DNA of 22,849 bases, from contig JAFQHB010000118.1 of NCBI GenBank assembly GCA_017398165.1, positions 1-22,849 on the forward strand, given 5' to 3'. The notes beneath the pieces were generated by a model, which did no database searches, had not been told where the DNA came from, and saw only the letters and a program-made list of their open reading frames with translations. A program made the translations under genes and the position numbers. Positions 1 to 6,577 of the stretch are shown here, in pieces; positions within the stretch are counted from its first letter, which is position 1, and the number at the start of each line of letters is the position of its first letter. This DNA is from Bacillota bacterium. GTDB lineage: Bacteria; Bacillota; Dehalobacteriia; UBA4068; UBA4997.

Positions 1-80
1 CAATCCCTCCGGGGCACTTCCCTTTACACAAGGGAGACTTTTTTAGCTTCCCTGTGCAAGTGAGGATGCCTTTGGCAGCA
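1..80 (-). repeat. Short hairpin-containing intergenic repeat (REP-like), candidate
   Basis: On the minus strand this stretch contains CTCCCTT-GTGTA-AAGGGAA, a 6-7 bp stem, and ends in GGAGGGATTG. A second, more diverged CTTGCACAGGGAAG half-unit lies beside it at about 49-64. From memory, elements with CTCCCTTGTG..AAGGGAG and a closing GAGGGATTG are scattered through intergenic DNA of Faecalibacterium and related Clostridia. It sits just 3' of the malic enzyme gene and has no coding potential. The run of six T after the hairpin lies on the plus strand, so it could also end a plus-strand transcript coming from outside the window. Confidence 0.4.
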
Positions 81-106
81 GCCATACTGTCAATCAGTTA
101 TCAGAC

Positions 107-1288
107 TTAGATGCGGGCCACGCCGGAAGCCTTGGCAGCCTCAGCCACAGCATTAGCGATAACAGCAGCTACGTTCTTATCCAGCGCACTGGGGATGATG
201 TTCTCTACACCCAGCTCTTCATCCGGGATGTAGGCAGCCAGAGCCTTGGCGGCAGCCAGCTTCATTTCCTCGTTGATGTCAGCAGCGCGTACTGCCAATG
301 CGCCCTTGAACAGGCCGGGGAATACCAGTACGTTGTTGATCTGGTTGGGATAATCGGAACGGCCGGTACCGACAACGGCAGCGCCGCCCTCTTTGGCTTC
401 CTCGGGGAAGATCTCGGGGGTGGGGTTGGCCATAGCAAAGATGATGGCATTCTCGTTCATAGTCTTTACCATATCGGGGGTTACCAGACCGGGCTTCGAT
501 ACGCCGACGAAAACGTCAGCACCGGCCATAGCCTCGGCCAGACCGCCCACTTTGCCCTCTTTGTTGGTCTGGCTGGCCAGATCGCGGTGGTTGTCATTCA
601 GCATTGTCTCCTCGACGTCCTTGTTCAGGATGCCTTTCATATCCACCAGGAACATATCCTGCACACCCATAGCCAGGATAATGCGGGCAATAGCCGAGCC
701 GGCAGCACCGCAGCCGTTGATAACGACTTTCAGATCGGCAAAGTTCTTGCCGACGACCTTGGCGGCATTGATGATGGCAGCCAGTACGCAGACAGCAGTA
801 CCGTGCTGGTCATCGTGGAAGATCGGGATATCGGTTTCCTGCTTCAGACGCTCCTCAATATAGAAGCAGCGGGGTGCAGCGATATCCTCCAGGTTGACGC
901 CGCCGAAAACAGGTGCGATATTCTTGACAGTACGAATGATCTCCTCATCATCCTGGGTATCTACACAAATCGGGAAAGCATCAACATCGGCAAACTCCTT
1001 GAAAAGGATGCATTTGCCCTCCATTACCGGAATAGCAGCCTTGGCGCCGATATTACCCAGACCCAGCACAGCGCTGCCATCGGATACCACAGCCACCAGA
1101 TTGCCCTTGGCGGTGTATTTATAGACATCATCGGCGTTATCACGGATCTTGCGGCAAGGCTCGGCAACACCGGGGGTATATGCGGTGCTCAGATCATCTC
1201 TGGTCTTTACCTCCACTTTGCTGATCACTTCGATCTTGCCCTGATGCTTCTCGTGCATTTCCAGAGCCAGCTGATTATAATCTGCCAT
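107..1288 (-). CDS. Malic enzyme (malate dehydrogenase, oxaloacetate-decarboxylating)
   Basis: This cytoplasmic enzyme oxidatively decarboxylates malate to pyruvate and CO2 with NAD(P)+ as acceptor, linking C4 acids to pyruvate. The 393 residues match the short bacterial form that lacks the phosphotransacetylase-like tail. The N-terminal domain has STAYTPGVAEPCR (catalytic Tyr37), a region around SDGSAVLGLGNIG, and EGK (catalytic Lys92). Metal-binding acidic residues lie in NLEDIAAPR (134-135) and IPIFHDDQHG (159). The Rossmann glycine motif reads NGCGAAG (191-197). Cofactor preference cannot be decided by eye. The ATG start follows GAGAGGGAG. It lies downstream of the pilus operon terminator and has its own candidate promoter, so it is probably monocistronic. 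Confidence 0.95.
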   Translation of the reverse strand: MADYNQLALEMHEKHQGKIEVISKVEVKTRDDLSTAYTPGVAEPCRKIRDNADDVYKYTAKGNLVAVVSDGSAVLGLGNIGAKAAIPVMEGKCILFKEFADVDAFPICVDTQDDEEIIRTVKNIAPVFGGVNLEDIAAPRCFYIEERLKQETDIPIFHDDQHGTAVCVLAAIINAAKVVGKNFADLKVVINGCGAAGSAIARIILAMGVQDMFLVDMKGILNKDVEETMLNDNHRDLASQTNKEGKVGGLAEAMAGADVFVGVSKPGLVTPDMVKTMNENAIIFAMANPTPEIFPEEAKEGGAAVVGTGRSDYPNQINNVLVFPGLFKGALAVRAADINEEMKLAAAKALAAYIPDEELGVENIIPSALDKNVAAVIANAVAEAAKASGVARI

Positions 1289-1374
1289 TTTTTCTCCCTC
1301 TCTCTTTTACATTTTTTGTAAATATTTTTTATGTTTGCCCGGCGAAAAGCAGCAGCCCCGAGCATTTCTCATCT

Positions 1375-1402
1375 ATTATATAATAAACTATTTCCGCTTT
1401 AA
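1375..1402 (-). promoter_or_regulatory. Candidate promoter of malic enzyme gene
   Basis: Read on the minus strand, TTAAAG (1397-1402), 16 bases, then a perfect TATAAT (1375-1380), within an AT-rich tract. The -35 box is weak. It would give a leader of about 80 bases to the ATG at 1288. Confidence 0.45.
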
Positions 1403-1487
1403 TTACAACCAAAAAATTTACATTTTGCCCCCCTGCCGCCTCTCGCCGCCCGCACGGCTGTAAAAAGGAAATTTTTCTGTACGCCCA

Positions 1488-1535
1488 CAAAGAAAGCCAC
1501 GGCTGCCGCCCGGAAATGAGTGAAGCAGCCGTGGC
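1488..1535 (-). terminator. Rho-independent terminator of the pilus operon
   Basis: On the minus strand GCCACGGCTGC and GCAGCCGTGGC form a perfect 11-bp stem with an 18-base loop, followed by TTTCTTTG. It lies about 70 bases after the stop of the class B sortase gene, the last gene of the operon. Confidence 0.8.
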
Positions 1536-1606
1536 CTGTTGGGAGGATGGTTTCGTTGAATTGGCAATACTGCCGCAGGCGTGTTGTTATAATTTCCTGC
1601 GGATGC

Positions 1607-2401
1607 TTACCGGTTGTCTGTCGGCACACTGTCAATGCCCGCAGCATCAGGGCACTGTGTCTGCAAAACTGCGTGCAGCACAAATCTGGCGTTGGGGAAT
1701 TCGTAGCTGCAGGTAGACAAAGTAAGGACCCGATCTTCTGCATCAGGTACTGTATCAGCAGCAAAGATACTCTGCTCCTGACATTTCCGCAGCCATTCGG
1801 GGTAATCCGCGGCAGAAAACTCCGTATCCCACGCATCCCCCAAAACATCCGAAACATACCCCGAGAAAAATTGCAGGCGGTATGCAGCCGACGGCGTCAC
1901 CAGCCAACCGGCAGGATGCGCGTCAAAGAACTCCTGATCCTTATACTTTACCAGATCGGAGAACATCGACTGATTATTCATATAGTGGCCGTAGATGATC
2001 TGATTAAACTCCTGAAAGGAAGCGTCGTTCTTCACATCCAGAAACAAACACCCGGAACTGTTATATCGGCCGTCAAACTGATGTTTCAGATAAAACTCAT
2101 TATCCGCGCCCTGCACAACGGGATAATTGATCCCGGTATCTTCTATTATCAGCCAGCCCACTGTTTCGGGGTTGATTTTGCTCAACGCATCAAAGTCAAC
2201 CTGCGGACACTCCGATTTTTCTTCCGCTGCGGGCGTACTATCCGACAATGAGCCGCCGGGGGCGGAAACATATTCTCCGAGCTTATCATATTGTGCGTCC
2301 GCCGTCCTGTATTCAATGAGGATTTGACACAAATGCCAGCCGGAATACAAAAACAACATCAAAAACGCCGCCGCCAAAATTCTGGTAATCAGAGATTTCA
2401 T
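1607..2401 (-). CDS. Class B sortase
   Basis: This is a membrane-anchored cysteine transpeptidase of 264 residues that joins surface proteins to the cell wall or to pili. A membrane anchor covers residues 5-25. The sortase core starts with NPETVGWLIIEDTGINYPVVQ (about 77-97), the class B pattern. Catalytic His139 is in IIYGHYMNN, Cys231 in LTLSTCSYEF and Arg239 in NARFVLHAVL, so it should be active. It is the last gene of the operon and starts four bases after the stop of the catalytically degenerate sortase-like gene, which implies translational coupling. A role in anchoring the VPRTG minor pilin or the finished pilus is inferred from position and from class B enzymes in other pilus loci. 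Confidence 0.9.
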   Translation of the reverse strand: MKSLITRILAAAFLMLFLYSGWHLCQILIEYRTADAQYDKLGEYVSAPGGSLSDSTPAAEEKSECPQVDFDALSKINPETVGWLIIEDTGINYPVVQGADNEFYLKHQFDGRYNSSGCLFLDVKNDASFQEFNQIIYGHYMNNQSMFSDLVKYKDQEFFDAHPAGWLVTPSAAYRLQFFSGYVSDVLGDAWDTEFSAADYPEWLRKCQEQSIFAADTVPDAEDRVLTLSTCSYEFPNARFVLHAVLQTQCPDAAGIDSVPTDNR

Positions 2402-2405
2402 CTTC

Positions 2406-2984
2406 TTACTTCACCACACAACGCAGAATGATGTATTCCAGTAATTGAGCATCTCGCACAAAAAGCGTCAGATCGGCGGTATCATCTATCAAAACCTCGG
2501 CCGGTGCGGAGGCGGAGCGTTCTATATCATCCACCACGTAGGAGAACGTACAGCCGGTCATATCGGTTACTTTCACCACGGTATCATTGGGTATACTGTC
2601 ACAGAAATCAAACTGTCCGGGGTGATCGTAGCCTCCAATGACAAGAGTCCCGTTATAGACCGAGCCGCAGAAACGGCAGGGATAAGATAGCACTTTCCCT
2701 TTATCCCAGGTGCTGCAGACCGGCAGCTGCAATCCATAGGACGGGATCTCCAGCAGAGCGATAAAGTCCTCATCGTGGAGCTCCAGCGCGGGCATTTCCG
2801 TCGTCTGCGTCGGATCCTGCGTCCCCTCTGTGCGGCAGACCAAAACACTTTCCATCGTATCCACTATTCCGGCATTGATGCGCTCCGCCTGCTTCATTTG
2901 CACCCACAGCAATAATAACAGCAGCAGACTGAGTACGATCAACATACAGCCGGCAATAAAAACAGCCTTACCGTTTCTCATCAT
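2406..2984 (-). CDS. Sortase-fold protein lacking the catalytic triad (pseudosortase)
   Basis: This protein has 192 residues, with a membrane anchor at about 8-29 and then a sortase-like core: IALLEIPSYGLQLPV (about 75-89), TLVIGGYDHPGQF (113-125), VTDMTGCTFSYVVDDIE (139-155) and DLTLFVRDAQLLEYIILRC (171-189). It aligns without gaps to sortases whose motifs read VIAGHNY and DLTLFTCTYGG..R. At the three catalytic positions it has Tyr119 for His, Arg177 for Cys and Tyr184 for Arg. The frame is intact, so this is probably not a decayed gene but a protein kept for a non-enzymatic role such as substrate binding or scaffolding of the neighbouring sortase; that role is inference. Its start overlaps the end of the anchor pilin gene by 17 bases (ATGATG; the second ATG at 2981 is also possible). 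Confidence 0.8.
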   Translation of the reverse strand: MMRNGKAVFIAGCMLIVLSLLLLLLLWVQMKQAERINAGIVDTMESVLVCRTEGTQDPTQTTEMPALELHDEDFIALLEIPSYGLQLPVCSTWDKGKVLSYPCRFCGSVYNGTLVIGGYDHPGQFDFCDSIPNDTVVKVTDMTGCTFSYVVDDIERSASAPAEVLIDDTADLTLFVRDAQLLEYIILRCVVK

Positions 2985-4023
2985 TTTTTCTTTCCCGCAG
3001 CCACAAAACGCCCAACATCATCAGGCCAAACCCGGAAACGGACATAATGACCACATACAGCAGCAGCGGTGCCGTATCACCGGTCCTGGGCACATCCGTG
3101 GCGGGCACCCCCGAGCCACCGGGGGTGCCGGAGGCAGTGGGCGTACCCGGATCGCCGATCGTGCCGGAGCCGCCGGGAGGCTCAAGACCATCAGGAGGCT
3201 CAGGGCCGTCGGGCGGTTCGGGCTTCTCCGGGATGGTGGGTGCTTTGGTATTCGTGATTATAAATGCCGCCCCGTTGCCGGTGATAGAAACCTGATAACC
3301 CTCGGCAACATTCGGCTCCATTACACTCCAGATACCTTTGCTGTCCTCAACCTGCCAGCTGTAAGACCAGGCGTTGGCGTTATTCAGAACAACACGCTTC
3401 TCAAAGACTCCGTTTTTCAGGATATCGACATCGACAGATGCCGGCCGCTGATCGGCAGCCGCCGCATCATCCCACAGTTTGACGACGGTATACTTTGCGG
3501 GTGAAGTATGGGGAGTATATTTGGGATTGGCCCTGACGTCGGAATCATAATCACTCTCGGCTGATACAGGCAAATCGATCAGGAAATCACCGAAAGCAAA
3601 AGCACCGTTATTATTGCGCGCCGTGATGCCCGCAACCAGATACAATCCTTTCTCCAGCCCGGCAAAGGACACCGTGCCCCGGTCATCGGTATTCAGGCTT
3701 TGATAAGCCGCTATCTGATTGGCTGCGACATAATGCCTGATCGTCTGGGCAATTTTTTGCCGACCGGATATTGAATCAATCCCGCGCATATTGATCGGAT
3801 ATTCGGCGAAAGGCTCAATCAGCCGGTATTCGCCATCCGGGTCGAGCTCGGCCACCCGATATATATCTATCTGCAGATCAGCAAAAGCGTTTTCTTTCTG
3901 TGTATAAAAAAGCGTCAGATTAAAGGATTCGGCCGGATCGATCTCTGCAGCGGCGCACTCGCCCCGGCCCATCCCCAAGCCAATCATCAGCGCACACAAA
4001 AAACAAATAATTCGTTTTATTAT
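2968..4023 (-). CDS. LPxTG-type (VPRTGD) minor/anchor pilin with Cna-B domain
   Basis: This secreted pilin is probably the wall-proximal anchor subunit. The N-terminal domain (TLFYTQKENAFADLQIDIYRVAEL onward) is pilin-like, with EKGLYLVAGI resembling an E-box strand. A Cna-B-like domain follows, beginning VVKLWDDAAAADQRPASVDVDI and ending AFIITNT. A Pro/Gly/Asp-rich wall-spanning tail with PEPPDG repeats leads to the sorting signal VPRTGDT, a hydrophobic helix and RERKNDEKR. Start: the only standard start nearby is TTG at 3999, but it has no ribosome site and cuts the signal peptide. AGGAGAGG at 4031-4038 is correctly spaced for ATA at 4023 or 4020, which begins IIKRIICFLCALMIGLG, a good signal peptide. 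The ATA at 4020 overlaps the class C sortase stop as TAATA, the pattern of a usual TAATG coupling. Coordinates here use the first ATA. Confidence 0.85.
   Translation of the reverse strand: MIKRIICFLCALMIGLGMGRGECAAAEIDPAESFNLTLFYTQKENAFADLQIDIYRVAELDPDGEYRLIEPFAEYPINMRGIDSISGRQKIAQTIRHYVAANQIAAYQSLNTDDRGTVSFAGLEKGLYLVAGITARNNNGAFAFGDFLIDLPVSAESDYDSDVRANPKYTPHTSPAKYTVVKLWDDAAAADQRPASVDVDILKNGVFEKRVVLNNANAWSYSWQVEDSKGIWSVMEPNVAEGYQVSITGNGAAFIITNTKAPTIPEKPEPPDGPEPPDGLEPPGGSGTIGDPGTPTASGTPGGSGVPATDVPRTGDTAPLLLYVVIMSVSGFGLMMLGVLWLRERKNDEKR
3176..3229 (-). repeat. 18-bp tandem repeats coding for Pro/Gly-rich wall-spanning tail
   Basis: Three degenerate 18-base units (3176-3193, 3194-3211, 3212-3229) encode PEPPDG-like hexapeptides in the anchor pilin. 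Such repeats are prone to copy-number change and set the length of the segment that crosses the peptidoglycan. Confidence 0.6.
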
Positions 4024-4856
4024 AGCAGATCCTCTCCTAACGATTCTTTCTTGACAGGTACGACCATTACATAAATCAGCAAAACAAAAATAATCGGCAA
4101 AGCCACCATCGGCATCACTATCAGAGGCTCTACCCGATAAGCCTCATTGGCGATGTAAATGCTGCTTTTTTGCGAAGCATCTATTTGATGCCCCCTGACC
4201 AACAGCCGCTGGGTATTGATGCCATAGGGGGTACAGGTCAGCAGAGTACAATAATCCCGCCCGTCCTCAATTTGAATCAGGCTGAGATCATCCGGCTCTA
4301 CGATGCGGATCTGATCCACCTCATAGGTAAACCTGCGGTCAAGGATGGTAAAATAAAAGAGATCGCCCTTTTCCATCCTGTCCAGATGCGTAAAAAGCAC
4401 GGCTGTCGGCAGACCGCGGTGCGCCGAAACGACACTGTGGGTGCCCTGCCCGCCTACCGGCAGGCTCGTCCCCAGCAGGTGACCAACCGCGATACTGAGC
4501 ACCGCATCCGAAGTCCCGTGATATACCGGCAGCTCCATATTTATCTTGGGTATCGTCACATAACCCATCATCCCGGTACCGTTGACATCCAGCACGTCCC
4601 AATACATATCATCCAGCTGCTCATAATCCCGCAGCGGGACAGCCAGCCCGGCCAATGCTTTATTATAGGCATCAGCCCGGGCAAAGATTTGGGTATAGTC
4701 CTCCGGCTTATAGGCTGCCAGCATCGCCTCATAGTCCACTATGGCCTCGCTCTGGGTTTTGGAGTTCCAATAGCTGCTGATAGTCGGATATAACAGCATA
4801 GACAAGCCTATAAAAAAGGAAATAAGAAGAATAATGGTCGATTTTCTGCTCTGCAT
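4020..4856 (-). CDS. srtC: Class C (pilin-polymerising) sortase
   Basis: This transpeptidase cleaves pilin LPxTG signals and links the threonine to a lysine of the next pilin, building the covalent pilus shaft. It has 278 residues with an N-terminal membrane segment (6-27) and a second, C-terminal one (about 244-268), as is typical of class C. The core reads MGYVTIPKINMELPVYHGTSDAVL (97-120), with His146 in VVSAHRGLP, Cys208 in TLLTCTPYG and Arg217 in NTQRLLVRG, all intact. The usual DP[FWY] lid motif is not evident; the region reads VPLRDYEQLDDMYWDVLD (73-90). AGGGAGA precedes the ATG at 4856. It lies directly downstream of the major pilin and overlaps the anchor pilin start. Confidence 0.95.
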   Translation of the reverse strand: MQSRKSTIILLISFFIGLSMLLYPTISSYWNSKTQSEAIVDYEAMLAAYKPEDYTQIFARADAYNKALAGLAVPLRDYEQLDDMYWDVLDVNGTGMMGYVTIPKINMELPVYHGTSDAVLSIAVGHLLGTSLPVGGQGTHSVVSAHRGLPTAVLFTHLDRMEKGDLFYFTILDRRFTYEVDQIRIVEPDDLSLIQIEDGRDYCTLLTCTPYGINTQRLLVRGHQIDASQKSSIYIANEAYRVEPLIVMPMVALPIIFVLLIYVMVVPVKKESLGEDLL

Positions 4857-4882
4857 AGGCTTCTCCCTGATGTTACAATTTG

Positions 4883-4912
4883 CCGGCGGGAAAGCAGCAG
4901 CACCCCCGCCGG
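4883..4912 (-). promoter_or_regulatory. Stem-loop between major pilin and sortase C genes
   Basis: On the minus strand CCGGCGGG and CCCGCCGG form a perfect 8-bp stem with a 14-base loop, followed by CAAATTG rather than a T run. A weaker GCTGC/GCAGC stem precedes it. It may attenuate readthrough or protect the pilin mRNA 3' end, so that pilin is made in excess over sortase; this is inference. Confidence 0.5.
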
Positions 4913-4974
4913 AACAATATCATCGCTGCAGGCCGCAGCAATTTTTGATCAATATGATTTTACCGATACCGTTA

Positions 4975-6495
4975 TCAGTCCTGAATCATACTCATGCGTT
5001 TTTTGGTGACCAGCAGGACGCCGGCAGCAAGCGCAACCATCATACCGATCGTCACGAACAATACCGTACCCATACCGCCGGTCTCGGGCAGCATAGTACC
5101 GGTCTTATTGACTACGTGCACGCCGGAACCGGTAGAATAGATATCACCATTAAAGGTAGCATCCAAATTGGCATCAGCGATGATAAACGTCTGACGACCA
5201 GCCAACTGATTATAACCGACAGGTGTGACGATTTCTTCCAGATGATATGTACCGTTATCAAAGCCAACTACACGGACTTTACCATCTTTGACAACAATGG
5301 GAACACCGGTTTCATCAGCTCTGGCGCGGCGATAGGTCACCCCATCATCCATCTGAACAACCGCAACCTCGTTACCACCTGTAGCAGCATCATAAATTCT
5401 GAACTCAGCACCGTCAATAAGGGTGTTCTGAGAATCGGTCTTGACGATATCAATGCCGTAAGTATAAGTAGTAACGGTGTCTTTATTAGACTTGCCGCCC
5501 TCACCAAAGGTCAGCCAAGCCGTATTGTCGTTGCCCTTGTTTTCCGTGTTGCCGACAACTGCATTACGGTTCAGCATAGCATTGTAATGAACAATGACCT
5601 TATCGTTGGTTTGCAACTCGTCACAGAAATCCTTGGTAAAGTGAACCTCAAAAGTGCAGTCATCGTCCAGATTATTGTTAACAACCGTGTACATTTTGTC
5701 GGGAACTACGTGTGTACCCACACTGGGAATCACATGCTCTATCTTCCATACACCTCTAAAGATTGCGCTCTTATCCAGATCTGGATCATTAGGATAAGGT
5801 TTATTTTCCGGATCATGTTCAAAAGTAAGACCAGGTGCTACGGTATCGTGCAGCACATAGTTCTCGGCACCAGGGTGAACATTGATAGTCACGCGATATT
5901 TCACGATTTGTCCAATATCAGCGGTATTGTTATTACCCCATTGTTCTGTAGAGTCTTCCTGAACCTGCTTTTCAATGGTAGGGATACCATTCTTGGCATT
6001 GATAGAGGCATCAGGATTAGTGGTAGTCAAACCACACAGAGCACCCATAGTGGAGTCTACCAGATAGTAACCCAATTCCAAATCAGAGAACTTACCGGTT
6101 GTTTCAGTAATAACAAACTCACCATCATTCTCAGAGGACTTTGTCGGAGCAATACTATTTTCTTTGGCATATGCCAGTGCCAGCTTGGCAAAAGCAGCTA
6201 CGGTACTATCATCTTCAGCGGCTGTCCAGGTAGCATAGCCTGCTTCATCGATGGTGAAGTATGCCTTGGCTTCATCCGTAGCAAAGAAGTTTGTCCAAGT
6301 CGCATTGACTTTATAGGAATAGGCTCCCGTTTCCTTATTATAGCTCTCCAGATCCAGCAGTTTATAGATTTCATAGGTAGTGTCTGTGCTGACACCATTG
6401 ATGGTGATGGAGCCTTTTTCTTCTGCTGCAAAAGCATTGATGGACAATGATGCCACCATCATCAACGTCAAAAGAAGTGCAAATAATCTTTTCAT
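4975..6495 (-). CDS. Major pilin, SpaA-type, LPETG-anchored
   Basis: This is the shaft subunit of a sortase-assembled pilus, 506 residues from the ATG at 6495, preceded by AAAGGA; an in-frame TTG at 6504 is less likely. The signal peptide ends SINAFA-AEE. The N-terminal domain has TYEIYKLLDLESY and LELGYYLVDS. IPTIEKQVQED places a lysine (Lys176) where SpaA-type pilins carry the pilin-motif lysine that sortase C uses as nucleophile. A D2-type domain follows with YRVTINVHPGAENYVLHDTV. The C-terminal CnaB domain has GIDIVKTDS (Lys352), the E-box YHLEEIVTPVGY (417-428, Glu421) and VVNKT (Asn463), consistent with a Lys-Asn isopeptide bond. The sorting signal is LPETGG (469-474), then a membrane helix and KKRMSMIQD. 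Confidence 0.95.
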   Translation of the reverse strand: MKRLFALLLTLMMVASLSINAFAAEEKGSITINGVSTDTTYEIYKLLDLESYNKETGAYSYKVNATWTNFFATDEAKAYFTIDEAGYATWTAAEDDSTVAAFAKLALAYAKENSIAPTKSSENDGEFVITETTGKFSDLELGYYLVDSTMGALCGLTTTNPDASINAKNGIPTIEKQVQEDSTEQWGNNNTADIGQIVKYRVTINVHPGAENYVLHDTVAPGLTFEHDPENKPYPNDPDLDKSAIFRGVWKIEHVIPSVGTHVVPDKMYTVVNNNLDDDCTFEVHFTKDFCDELQTNDKVIVHYNAMLNRNAVVGNTENKGNDNTAWLTFGEGGKSNKDTVTTYTYGIDIVKTDSQNTLIDGAEFRIYDAATGGNEVAVVQMDDGVTYRRARADETGVPIVVKDGKVRVVGFDNGTYHLEEIVTPVGYNQLAGRQTFIIADANLDATFNGDIYSTGSGVHVVNKTGTMLPETGGMGTVLFVTIGMMVALAAGVLLVTKKRMSMIQD

Positions 6496-6577
6496 AGTTT
6501 TCAATTCCTTTCCCCAAAATAATATGTATTATTGCAGATATGTCTTCGCGGCGCATAATTTCCCGCGATAAGAAGGC

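Larger units (their letters stand above)
1289..1606. other. Intergenic: malic enzyme promoter and pilus operon terminator
   Basis: This 318-base gap holds a candidate promoter for the malic enzyme gene near 1375-1402 and the pilus operon terminator at 1488-1535. Open frames through it on either strand have no ribosome site and overlap these signals. I see no gene here. Confidence 0.6.

Noticed and set aside
2406..2984. Pseudosortase explained by a frameshift hiding TLxTC
   Set aside because: The DLTLF..RC strand aligns gap-free with active sortases at the same length, so the substitutions are point replacements, not a frame error.
4834..6450. 538-codon plus-strand open frame opposite the major pilin
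   Set aside because: The minus strand encodes a full LPETG pilin with signal peptide. The plus frame gives a low-complexity Ile/His/Gln-rich product with no domain.
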